From NCBI GenBank assembly GCA_022592435.1, contig JABYQS010000784.1:1-13314 (forward strand): 13,314 bases of DNA, given 5' to 3'. Positions 1-8,311 of the stretch are shown in pieces. This stretch comes from Cerioporus squamosus (Eukaryota > Basidiomycota > Agaricomycetes > Polyporales > Polyporaceae). The notes under the pieces were generated by a model. The model did not search any database. It was not told the origin of the DNA and saw only the letters and a list, made by a program, of their open reading frames with translations. The first letter of the stretch is position 1. Each line of letters begins with the position of its first letter. A program made the translations under genes and the position numbers.

Positions 1-912
1 CCATCCGCAATTAGGATACGCGCTGTTCCAAGCGCTTCTGCTGCACAAGATCGTCGACCCCGCGATTCTCAATGTATGTGACCTCTCGTCGGTGTACTCG
101 TATGACCTAACATCAATTTCAGCGAATGCTTGCGGCTGCCGGCGTCACAGTTCCGCCAGTCGCCCCAGCACCAGCACCTGCCCCGGCGCCCGTCCCTACT
201 CCAGTACATCCGACGCATCCGCGCCACCTCCCTACCTCTCCGCATCGGCGCCGCCGCTGAACCAGCCCCAACCTTCCATGTACCCCCAGCCATCCCGCAC
301 CGTCGCACACCCCGGTGCATCACCCGACGCCTCCCATCCCCCCTGTGAACATGTATGCCAGCCTCCACCGCAAATGCCGCCGTCGTACTATCGCCCCCCG
401 CCATCCCAAGCGCCACCCCAAGCGGTGCGCCGCACCCGCAACAAGCGCAGCCACCTCAGATGCCCAGCCAGCCCATGCATGCACCTCCGCCTCAGATGCA
501 GGCCCCGCCTCCTCAGGCTGTCGCGCCGCCACCGGCTGGCTCCATGCCTGGCTTCGACGAGGCGCAGAGGGTACGTGTGCTTCTGGAGTCTCTGGGGATG
601 TGGCAGTGCTGACGATGTGGAACGGCATCGTACAGAACATGTTGATGCAAGTGCTCCAGTTGACCCCGGAACAGCTGAACTCGTTGCCGCCCAAGGAGAG
701 AGAGCAGATCATGCAGCTGGTATGTCGTGCCATCGGCGCGCGGCTCGTGTGGCAGTACGAGAGGGTTGCGGTCGCGCGGGTGCACGGCGCTGGGGCTCTC
801 GCCTGCGTCGCGTCTGCTGCGTCGCGTCGAGGCCGGCGCGCCGCATGCACGGTGTCGGCCATATAAGGGGCCGATCTCCCAGATACATCGAGTGCCTCAG
901 TCTCGTTCATAG
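1..912 (+). pseudogene. CSTF2: 5'-truncated second copy of CSTF2, frame-damaged
   Basis: Bases 1-73 are the end of exon 6 (hinge, to DPAILN), 74-122 an intron, 123-570 the proline-rich exon 7, 571-635 an intron and 636-719 the exon for the C-terminal domain (NMLMQVLQLTPEQLNSL), which is identical in protein sequence to the right copy. A candidate last exon is 883-912. The RRM and upstream exons lie beyond the window edge, so the truncation reflects where the window starts and may not be real. Exon 7 carries several frame changes relative to the right copy, near 218, 285, 296, 357 and 426, nearly all in runs of C. The linker is therefore not readable in one frame, while the flanking conserved parts are intact. 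This pattern fits sequencing error at least as well as decay. Confidence 0.8.
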
Positions 913-921
913 CTCTCTCTT

Positions 922-981
922 GCGGCTCGACTAGGTAGGGGGCAGCTCGACCAGGTAGGTGGCCGCTCGACCAGGTAGGTG
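922..981. repeat. 20-bp minisatellite, 3 units (left copy)
   Basis: Three head-to-tail 20-bp units of the form gcMgctcgacYRggtaggtg at 922-941, 942-961 and 962-981. They sit just after the CSTF2 stop candidate and before the AT-richer 3' region. Confidence 0.9.
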
Positions 982-1060
982 GTTAGCAGTCTCGGACACA
1001 GATCGCGCAGCCGGAGCACCGGGGAGGCGGCTGGAGGATGTCTGGGGCAAGATCGCATAG

Positions 1061-1066
1061 TTTATT
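1061..1066 (-). terminator. Candidate AATAAA poly(A) signal, convergent 3' ends (left copy)
   Basis: TTTATT on the plus strand is AATAAA on the minus strand. It lies in a locally AT-rich patch (about 1055-1110) between the end of plus-strand CSTF2 and the first minus-strand stop candidate (1178-1180). It is placed about 115 bases beyond that stop, as expected for two converging genes. Confidence 0.4.
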
Positions 1067-1177
1067 TCCATCATGTATCTAGTACGGGGGCTACAATACA
1101 TGATACTTTGAGTACACATTCGCGCACACAATTGAAACCCTGGACGAGCGACGAAGGACGTCCGCGAGCATGAGCGC

Positions 1178-2480
1178 TTAGGTTCCCATATCTGGAACAG
1201 CGCGACTCGCCGACTCTTCGACTCGTACCGCCGCCTCACCATCCCGCGAGCGAGCGGAAACGTCTAAGATCGACCGTGCTCGCTCTGCAAGCAGCGCAAC
1301 CCGACGCGGACCGACCCAGCGTGTCGCAGGGGAACCCGGATAAGTAGTCTGTAGACGATGCGTCACCATTTGCGAGACAGCCGCAGGTAAGCAGCGCGTG
1401 CACCTCGCTCAGACAGCGCGCGTGCACTCGACAAGGGCCGGGAGACATGCCCGAGAGACTCACCAGAGCCGACGCGAACACGCCGCATCTCATAGATCAC
1501 AAGGAAGGCTAGATGCATGGCCGTCGAGCATGCCAGGTAGGGAATACGTGGACGCTCAACGACAGACCTACTCACTTGGAGATGGGAGAGCAACAGCCGG
1601 TAGATTCCGGGATGCCGTGGACGGCACATCAAGAGGTCCCCGGGAGACCTCAGGATGCGGCATCGCCGGGACCAGACATGTGGACATGGAGAAGAGGGGA
1701 ATAGGTACGTGCTGCAGAGCGGCGGTCCTCGACAAGGTCCCCAAAAGCGGCCCGGATGCACCCGGGAGACGTCGAAGCGGCACGGCACTCAGCTGTCGGG
1801 AGCTCGAATGTCAACAGGGGGCACACTGCACAGCGGCAGTAATCGATAAGGTCCCAAGAGCAGCCCGGAACGCCGTGAACGGCGCACAGCGCATCGAAAT
1901 GTACCCGCCGAAACCTCGTCGAAGCGACGCAACACTGCAGGGAGCTCAAGTCTGCGAGCACCGGACGCGTGGTTGTGGAGAGGATGGGATAGGACGGACG
2001 TCGGACTTACCCAGAGCCCAGACACGAAAGAGCCCATTGCATCACACTAAGAGGCAAGGACGGAGCTTCCACGGAGAGCGTCGACCGACGACGTCGGTGT
2101 ACTTGCAGAACTTGGAATAGCGAGCTGCGACGTAGTCTGTATCAGTACCACACTCCGTGACGTTGCGAAATACACAAGTAGTTACACACCTTCATCCTCG
2201 AGTGCGTGAACTGCCTGAGTTCCGGGAGATGGAAAGCGAGAGCGAGGAGAGAGATGGGAGAGGGCCAAGAGGCTAGGAGTGTGGATATCTGTGGGCTGTA
2301 AACATGAGACCGCTGCACAGGAAACTCACCTAAACACCTGAGCATGGCGTCGGATACACGAGGGACAGACACAGAGACAGTGGGATGAGCATTGGCGACA
2401 GTGAGCAAACACAGAGAGCGGACTACTCGCAATCGGATATAGGGTCGTCGGACAGCTCTCCCTCACCAATATCCGCCATA
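1178..2480 (-). other. Minus-strand exon-like segment, function unknown (left copy)
   Basis: No single frame stays open, but minus-strand splice signals recur: donors at about 1461 (GCTCTG|gtgagtctc), 1578 (CTCCAA|gtgagtagg), 2008 (CTCTGG|gtaagtccg), 2188 (ATGAAG|gtgtgtaac) and 2329 (TTTAG|gtgagtttc). Acceptors are near 1289 and 1945. A frame ending VEESASRAVPDMGT and a stop at 1178 is a candidate C-terminus. In the piece at about 2190-2300, the frame reading TQAVHALEDE has synonymous differences between the two copies (GTT/GTC, GCA/GCG), which favours it as coding. The product is not recognised. It may be the 3' end of the GWP-motif gene next to it or a separate gene. Confidence 0.3.
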
Positions 2481-2484
2481 CACC

Positions 2485-3245
2485 CTTGTACCAAATCATG
2501 CGGACTCCCCACCGAGTGACCATCGGCGGCAAGTCCTCCTCAGCGACGTCCACCGAGGGACCTCCATCCTCCTCATCCGAGACAACCTTCGCGCTCTTCG
2601 GGCCGTGCGCTCGTAGCGAGGCTGCGTGAGTCGATCGTTCTGGTCGAGGCGCGGAATACGACGGCCGATGTTCCTGTATTCATACCTCGGTGTGCGCGCA
2701 GGGAAGAGCGGACCCGGGCAGGCATGCGACACACTCGACCGCGCCGCTCGGAGTTCCTCCGGTGTTGCCGCGACGAAACGAAGCTCGGGAGGCTCTGAGG
2801 GTCGTTCTGGATCCTTCTGACAGAGACGGATGAGTTCCCGGATGTCGTTCATGGTCACCGGGCCGTCGCTGAGGTTCTGGAAGGGTATGTGTGGTGGCCA
2901 GCCAACGAGCTTGATGCCGAACCGCAGGAAAACCTTCGCGCAGAACGACGTGATCGCGAACTGCATCTTCGCATCGCGGACGCCCGTCTGCTCGACTGAA
3001 CATACATCAGTGCACACCGGGAGTCAAAGACAAACAGAGTACGCACCGATGGCCCTGTCAAGCAGGCTTCGAAGCTGACCTCTTGCTGCGCTCGAACTGC
3101 TGGAGTACGCGCGGTCTGGCGGCTGCGCCGGCGAGCAGGAGGCGGTCGTCGGTAAGGCTCGAAGGACAGCGGATGGGAGACGAATAGGAGGGGCCGTCGC
3201 GCAGCGGGCATAGGGTCGAAGTCGCGATGGCGGAGGAGGCGCATC
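2485..3245 (-). pseudogene. Frame-broken left copy of the GWP-motif gene
   Basis: Same exon structure as 11587-12411 (exon boundaries near 3047 and 2995), with an unchanged GWPPHIPFQNLS core. There are three one-base losses: near 3130 (upstream exon; the frame leaves the PPDRAYSSSSS path), near 2605 (ggccgtgcg versus ggccgttgcg) and near 2472 (atatccgcc versus atatcccgcc). Each loss is a single base, and two fall in homopolymers. Either this copy is decaying, or these are base-calling errors. Confidence 0.6.
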
Positions 3246-3470
3246 GTCCTGGGAGACCAACTGTCTAATACTCTGACGACTCCCTGGTGGGTTCGCGACC
3301 GGTGATGGCCGCATGGCCGCGATGTATGTTTCGCTACCGATTCAAACAAGCGAGTCCGACAGGGGCGTTCACAGGAACACTGTGAGGAATGTTGAGATCG
3401 CGATTGCATCAGCAAGCAAGGACCCAGCCAGACAGACAGAGAGTGGCAACTTACAGAATGAAACTCGAGA

Positions 3471-4216
3471 CTATTCGCGTCCGAGTCGTTCGGGATGAAT
3501 GGTGATCAGCTTCCGAGCTTGGTCTCCCAGAAGCTTCCTCAGGGTCTTGCTGCAAGCGAGTCACGGCTTGACCCTATTCTGTTGGGAGTCCCTCTGTGCT
3601 GTGGTTATGACATGCCGGACGATGCCACTGGACTTACTCTGCTGCGCTGTAGAACTGTTTCTCGCCGCTCGAGCTGCTGAGCGTTATTCAGAAGCAGTGA
3701 CTAAGCATGCACGCCTGGTTGATGCTGGCAAGATATTGTATGAGTACCAGCGATGCGACCGGCCAGAGAACGAGTTTACGTACTGTCCTGAATGTTCAAA
3801 GATGAACTAGGCAGTGTCATGCCTGTGCAAGATGAGAGCATGGAACAACCCGGGGAACGACCCGGAGTCGCTGTCCAGATGCGTGTCGGGACCCTGTGTG
3901 TCGGACGCTGCCGGTTGAACATATGCTGTCGGACATACTCACGGGCGAATGTAACCGGAAGTGCGCCCTCAAAAATCGGGCCTCCGCAGTATGCGTAGTA
4001 CGCTCCTCCGTATGCGCGCAGATGGGATTCCGAGTGTGCTCCGAGACACTCCGTCTTGTGTGGCACCTTGCATGCAGCATGGGATCGGGTGTATCGAACG
4101 TGCTGAGGACGACACGGACGCGCTGAGCGTAACTTGCGGGAGACTCCACGGTGGGGCGAGACTAGCAGACCGAAGTGAGCTTTGCGATGCTCCAGAAACG
4201 GTGGCCGTGTTGCTTC
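3471..4216 (-). other. Left-copy counterpart of the 12638-13314 exons plus its upstream extension
   Basis: Same minus-strand donors and acceptors as the right copy. The frame in the equivalent of exon 12866-12805 is broken by one extra base near 3661. At about 3988-3993 the left copy has gcg where the right copy has a two-base deletion (tatgcgtagtac versus tatgtagtac). Bases 4151-4216 extend past the repeated part of the window and show no clear gene feature. Confidence 0.35.
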
Positions 4217-5220
4217 TCATCTAGGATGTGAGCGTGTCGCGCCGAGGATCGTGCAACCGAAGGAGCGGCTCACGATCTCAAGCTCTGAGCCGGTCGGACT
4301 GCTCTCTGCCTTCTGTCCGGTCTCCCAGGCATAGATGGAAGCATCTGAGTCGATGCAGGAATCAGCGAGGCTTACCTGCAAGTCGTCAGTACAAGAGGGC
4401 ACGTACCGTGGATCCAGTCCATCTGAAACTCGATCTTAGCCATAGCCGTGTCCGCTGGATATCCCAAGAAGGGAAGTTGCCACCGCGCACACTGCCCTCT
4501 GTCCGTGATCCTGGAGCAAGCAACGGATTCTGTAGTCATTAGATAGCACATGTGTCAGGCATGTCAGCAAGCGTGAAGAATGCTCGATGCTCACCTTGAC
4601 GAACCCAGCCGCACCTTCGGTTGCATCGGCAAGTTCAAGTCGGAGCGGCAGTGATGCACCCTGCGTAGCAGCCGGCTCCTCCGCACGCCGTCGGGATAGA
4701 GGCGGGACCTTCCGCTGCTTGCTGCAGCATATCGGAGCGCGACGCCTGGACTGACTGTCGTGCCCTCTGCTCCCTGTTAGTCGTCGGTAAGTATACCGCG
4801 CAGTGTGCAAAAAATCATCGAAAACACCAATCACAGTAGTCCGCCGAGGACTTTGAAAGTAGGCAACCATGCCAGTAAGCAGGTACGCACCTGCTCCCAG
4901 TCAAGAATCTGACTCTCCGCCGAGGCCTGAAACATCCGAGTCGAACCCGACGGCTCGAAGCGGCAATCGACCACTGGGTAACGTACGATTCGGCTGCATG
5001 TGTTACCCTCGAACTTGAGGCCGAGACTATCCCCCGAGAAGGACGCGGCCGCGCAGAGCGTCGCATCGGAAACGAACCCCGGTGTTTCAAGCTGTGGTCT
5101 GCGTACGTATGTACTGACCGTCGCCGCCGCCGCCGAGCTGAATGGGGGTTTGCACTCAGGGCGTCGTCGCAAGAACCCGGGAGCGAGCTTCCATGCCATT
5201 CCCAGCCGACCCTACTCACC
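4217..5220 (-). CDS. Spliced minus-strand gene of unknown function (model uncertain)
   Basis: Several minus-strand exons with good splice sites: 5091 (or 5137) to 4891, reading SLGLKFEGNTCSRIVRYPVV and then ASAESQILDWEQ before gtgcgtacc; about 4773 or 4750 to 4595, ending ELADATEGAAGFVK before gtgagcatc; 4529-4407, reading WQLPFLGYPADTAMAKIEFQ before gtacgtgcc; and 4344-4217, reading DASIYAWETGQKAESSPTGS to a stop at 4217-4219. The introns are 117-140, 65 and 62 nt. The third-to-fourth join is in phase (MDWIH then DASIYAWE). The second-to-third join is not in phase with that reading, so either a different acceptor or a one-base sequence error is needed. No signal peptide, transmembrane span or known domain is seen. 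Confidence 0.4.
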
Positions 5221-5720
5221 TGAAGCACCCCACCGGTGACCGAGCCTCGTCGCGACCGGTCTTGCACGGGCGTAGGAAGTTTTCTGAGCTTCAGGTTGAC
5301 AGAGAGTGCTTGGGGAGTCCCGGATCCCAGGAACAACTCGGACGCCACACGCGACTCCGTGCGATGACGGGCATGCCGACGCCGTCCGATGTGCGATGCG
5401 GCGACCCCCCTGGTACGTACGTACGCGCGCCCGAGACCGAGAAGGCCGAGTCCGTGTCCCCAGGCTGGACCCTGACACTTCAACACATGCATGGAGAGGC
5501 TGAGGTCGCTATAAGCTGGTCCTGCACGGGGTACGCGCAAGTCACCACCCTTCAGCCTGCTCCTCCCGGCCCGAACACGCTCCCGAGAGACTCACCTCCC
5601 CATCGTCAACTTCTGCAGCTCGTTGGGTCGAGTGCTCATCGGACGAGTTCCCGGTGAGTCGTCTCCCAGGTCGGCCCGTGCTTGGGCTGTGTCCCTGCTG
5701 CAACATGTTCAGCTTGCAGC
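5221..5720 (-). other. Probable upstream exons/introns of the same or a neighbouring minus-strand gene
   Basis: A donor at 5219 (GCTTCAG|gtgagtagg) closes a short exon with the frame SVTGGVLQ. A second donor at 5595 (GGGGAG|gtgagtctc) closes an exon whose open frame reads AVSKLQAEHVAAGTQPKHG and GPTWETTHREL. No start codon or domain can be assigned. Confidence 0.25.
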
Positions 5721-6090
5721 TTGCTGACCGCCGGCTCGTCTTCTCCTCCTTCTCCCAGGTCACCGCTGCTGTGTTGAGCAGACAGTACGTGGAGCACGGC
5801 CGCGCGTGCACGACTACGCCACAGTAAGCGTAAGCAGCCAAGTCGACACAAGCACGTTGTCTTGCATTTCGTGCATCGTCTGTCCCGGTCCACTCACGAG
5901 GACTATTGTTGTCCCTGCAGATCGAGCGAGCGGCGAAAGTCCCAGGCGTAAGTAGCCATCGTTTCTACGAGCGAGAGCGAAGATACTTACGGCATCGCAA
6001 CCTCCTTGCAGTGTCGTCTCCCACATCCCGTCAGTCGCGACTTGCGAGGTGCCGCGAGGTGCCTGTCAAGATAAGGCGTCGTCGTCGAGC
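5721..6090. repeat. Exon-intron module, unit 1 of a ~365-bp tandem duplication
   Basis: Starts at ttgctgaccgcc and contains, in order, a ctcccag boundary (5758), a block beginning gtcaccgctgc, a splice-like interval 5824-5920, a short block 5921-5947, a second splice-like interval 5948-6011 and a block ending cctgtcaagata. Every landmark recurs in order in 6091-6452. A perfect 10-bp tandem duplication (gcgaggtgcc at 6044-6053 and 6054-6063) is present only in this unit and shifts its frame relative to the second. Confidence 0.75.
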
Positions 6091-6452
6091 TGCTGACCGC
6101 CTGTTGGCACTCCTCCTCTCTCCCAGGTCACGGCTGCAGTGTGCGTCGAGCAGGCACAACAGGAGGCGCGGTTGTGCGCGTACAGCTCGGACTGCGTCAC
6201 AGTAAGTAGCAAACTTGGAACGTTATCACCAATCTACTCACGAGGACTGTTGCTGGTGTTGCAGATCAAGCGCGCGGGAGCCTGCAGAGCGGAGTATTCA
6301 CGCGTGAGCAGCCATCGTCTCCGCGAGTGAGCGTAAAGGCACTCACGACATGGCTGCGCTCTCTCTTGCAGCGATGTCTCCGGGATCCCGTCAGTCGCGA
6401 AAAGCCTGTCAAGATAGGTGAGTTTGGTCCACTTCGTGTGCTGCCTCGCCGC
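6091..6452. repeat. Exon-intron module, unit 2 of a ~365-bp tandem duplication
   Basis: Same order as unit 1: tgctgaccgcc, ctcccag (ends 6126), gtcacggctgc, splice-like interval 6202-6264, block 6265-6303, splice-like interval 6304-6371, block ending cctgtcaagatagg. A third copy of the module start (gcttgctgatcg) appears at 6451. On the minus strand the shared coding-like motif is DGIPETSLQ here and DGMWETTLQ in unit 1, with a possible third relative (GPTWETTHREL) at about 5650. Confidence 0.75.
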
Positions 6453-7082
6453 TTGCTGATCGTACCGCCACCCTGTCGGTGTCGCACTCGGGCTGGGCGT
6501 AGAAGATATGTATTAAATCTGTAGTCTAAACTTACACACCAGTACTTCGTAGTATACGCTCCTGCCATCCTCCCCGGACGGGTACTTATTCCCGACAGAG
6601 TGCACGGACGCCTCGAGAGAAGAGACGACGGCAACTTCGGTTCGACGTGCGCGATGTTGCGCGGGTGCTTGCTGTACCTCTCCTACAGTGGCCGGCAGGC
6701 AGGCACGGACGGCGCGGCGGAGACTTCGGCGGACGTTCTGGGTGATCTTTCGGGCGGGCTTGACTCGTGCGAATGGGGCACGCTGGGCGCAGTCGCGGCG
6801 ATGCTGGGTCTCCCGGAGGATGGGTTCCACGACGGTGCTTCCCCAGACAGAGTACCGGCGGGGTTCTCGCCGCCAGACGACGCGCTCGCCTCCACGACGA
6901 ATCGCGTCTGTATTCGCCGAGTGCGCGCTTCCTGAACGGTCGGGATCCGTCAAAGCGAAGGGCGCGGGCGTTGCGAATGTGGCAAGAGCGAGGGTCGGGA
7001 ACGGGGTAGAGTCGGTGGAAGACCTGCAAAGCACAGGCGAGGGTGGAGTGGCAGAGTGAGTACGAAGGGTGGGCGCGAACAT
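6409..7082 (-). CDS. Candidate two-exon minus-strand gene, function unknown
   Basis: Exon 1 runs 7082-6540 and exon 2 6492-6409, with a 47-nt intron (gtgtgtaag to cttctacgcccag) in phase 0 on both sides. The join reads EDGRSVYYEVL then PECDTDRVAVRSASGEAAHE, with a stop at 6409-6411. The product would be about 208 residues, basic and Arg/Pro-rich in its first two thirds. No domain is recognised. The start at 7082 is only the first ATG of the frame. On the plus strand, 6600-6935 also has an open frame with reasonable composition, so the strand is not certain. An alternative frame of exon 2 (GWRYDQQAARQHTKWTKL) is also open. Confidence 0.3.
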
Positions 7083-7370
7083 CCAGCGGTCTCAGCACAC
7101 GGACTGTAGCTTAGCTGCAGCGGTAGGCGAGGTGCGATGAGAGGAGGAAGAGCCTCGTCAGTAGCAGTACAGTATGCACACTGTACGCACTCACCGCCAA
7201 TGGCATGCGTAGCGATGGACGACTCGGATGGCGTAGTGTCGCGACCGGGAGCGAGGACGAGCGGCGCTGACGAGGCGAATGCTGCGAGCGGGAGCGCAGT
7301 CCCGTACGTTGGGTGTACATGGCCGCCTGGAAGCTGGAGGGCAGAAGAGTGCCGGCGTGGCCAAGTTGCT
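6900..7370. repeat. Module 1 of a second local duplication
   Basis: Shares ordered blocks with 7378-7745: cgcgtctgtNNtcgccgagtg (6903 and 7381), ggactgta followed by agctgcag (about 7101 and 7523), cgcCNgcaatggc (about 7193 and 7631), and a long, nearly identical block at 7286-7350 and 7678-7742 (gcgcagtcccgtacgtt, gtacatggccgcctgg). The offset shrinks from 478 to 392 through deletions in the second copy. Neither strand gives a convincing gene. Confidence 0.65.
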
Positions 7371-7377
7371 TTCCGCT

Positions 7378-7745
7378 ATGGCGCGTCTGTGCTCGCCGAG
7401 TGCGTGTGAGCTCGAAGCGGTTGGGACCCGTGAGGGGGGGAGGGGAGTTAGGCCCGCGAGCGAAGGAGCGGCGGCGGGGTCAGGACAAAGGGTGGAGGCG
7501 CACCCCAGCCCTCCTGGCGCGTGGACTGTAGAGCTCTCGGATGAAGCTGCAGTAGTAGGCGATGCATAGTAAGACGCGAATGGAGTGTGTTCGTGAGTAC
7601 GCTGTGTGTATACACGCTGTAAGTACATACTCGCCGGCAATGGCCTGCAGAGCAACATACGACCACATAGCCGGATGAGCGAGAGCGCAGTCCCGTACGT
7701 TCAGCGTACATGGCCGCCTGGGAGCTGGAGGGCAGAGGTAGAGTA
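7378..7745. repeat. Module 2 of the second local duplication
   Basis: Shorter, diverged copy of 6900-7370. In the best-conserved block both strands stay open: the plus strand reads MAAWKLEGR or MAAWELEGR, and the minus strand QAAMYTQRTGLRSRS or QAAMYAERTGLRSRS. On the minus strand two of the differences are silent (TCC/TCT, TCG/TCA), a slight hint of minus-strand coding. Confidence 0.65.
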
Positions 7746-7782
7746 GAAAGCCGGACGGAGAGGACGTACCTATACGCCGCGT

Positions 7783-8238
7783 ATGCCCTTCCCATTTTCT
7801 CTTCCGTCCTCTGCTGGTGCATCGTCGAGAGTATGTCCAGTGCTTGCGGGACTGCGCATACCGAGACCGCGACATGGGCGGTGGCCGTCGCCTGACAGGG
7901 GGAGGGGAGAGAGGGCGGGAGCGCCATGTGCAGGGTGCTGCACACAGGAACAGAGACAAGAGCTGGAGGAGCGCAAGCGAGCTGAGCGAGAGGAGCAGCA
8001 AACAGACGCAAACCGCGCGGGCCACAGCAGGAGACGGCAGCCGGGCACGACAGGACACCAAGGAGCGGAGACGAGCCTCAGACGACGCAGTGAGACGAGA
8101 TCGCGATCAGCGCCTGCGAAAGTGTCAGCGCTTGGTGCTCCTTTCACCTCCTCAAGAGCTTTCTTCTCCTATTGTTCTTTGCTCTTGAGTCGCCTGGAAG
8201 CATCTTGTGAAAGACCATCCTCGTCCACGAACAACTAG
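7783..8238 (+). other. Plus-strand open frame with a charged coiled-coil-like segment
   Basis: From 7945 to about 8001 the frame reads QEQRQELEERKRAEREEQQ, a strongly charged helix-forming run unusual for chance translation. It is preceded by a possible acceptor (gtgctgcacacag, ends 7947) and stays open until 8236. No start exon or partner domain is visible, and the remainder is Arg/Ser-rich and unconvincing. It may be an exon fragment of a neighbouring gene left at a duplication junction, or purine-rich 5' sequence of CSTF2 that mimics a coiled coil. Confidence 0.25.
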
Positions 8239-8311
8239 CAAGCTGCAAGACATCAACAGCGGGCTCTCGGTTGTGCTTAGCGAAAGCGTTGGGATTGAGT
8301 GCTCGAACAAG
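8161..8311 (+). promoter_or_regulatory. Probable 5' UTR / proximal promoter of CSTF2
   Basis: A pyrimidine-rich tract (about 8161-8188, rich in TTCT/CTTT) lies about 120-150 bases before the start codon. CT-rich tracts are common around transcription starts of fungal housekeeping genes. No clear TATA box is seen. The ATG at 8207 is in frame with the CSTF2 start and could only act as an alternative start if transcription begins upstream of it. Confidence 0.35.

Larger units (their letters stand above)
1..4150. repeat. Left copy of a ~4.15-kb direct repeat
   Basis: This block matches 9156-13314 in the same orientation from its first to its last base. The copies differ by scattered substitutions, 1-base indels mostly in C/G runs, a 14-bp expansion in the last CSTF2 intron (near 805-825), a 4-base difference near 1352 and one fewer 20-bp minisatellite unit (3 versus 4). 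It carries the 3' half of the CSTF2-like gene and then minus-strand exons. Position 1 falls inside CSTF2 exon 6, so the left edge is not a gene boundary. Compared with the right copy it is the more frame-damaged one. Confidence 0.97.

Noticed and set aside
860..875. TATA-like catataagg after CSTF2
   Set aside because: It lies in the last intron or 3' region of CSTF2, with no gene start downstream on the plus strand. Composition alone explains it.
320..910. Minus-strand ORFs antisense to the CSTF2 linker (196 and 119 residues, and their right-copy equivalents)
   Set aside because: They are shadows of the proline-rich coding strand and carry no motifs of their own.
2047..2049. Apparent nonsense change TAC to TAG on the minus strand in the left copy (right copy 11211-11213)
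   Set aside because: The substitution (c versus g at 2047) is real in the sequence, but it is a stop only in one of two competing frames of that exon. In the other it is a Val/Leu change, so I do not call it a nonsense mutation.
1398..2120. 240-residue plus-strand open frame
   Set aside because: The right copy interrupts it with small indels, composition is Arg/Ser/Gly-rich without motifs, and strong minus-strand splice sites lie inside it. Probably a chance frame in GC-rich DNA.
6409..6600. Possible KDZ-type transposase cysteine-cluster fragment (frame GWRYDQQAARQHTKWTKL ... LQERAQPC)
   Set aside because: It was considered because such proteins are common in Agaricomycetes, but the Cys spacing and flanking motifs of that family are not visible, and the frame conflicts with a better-phased splice join.
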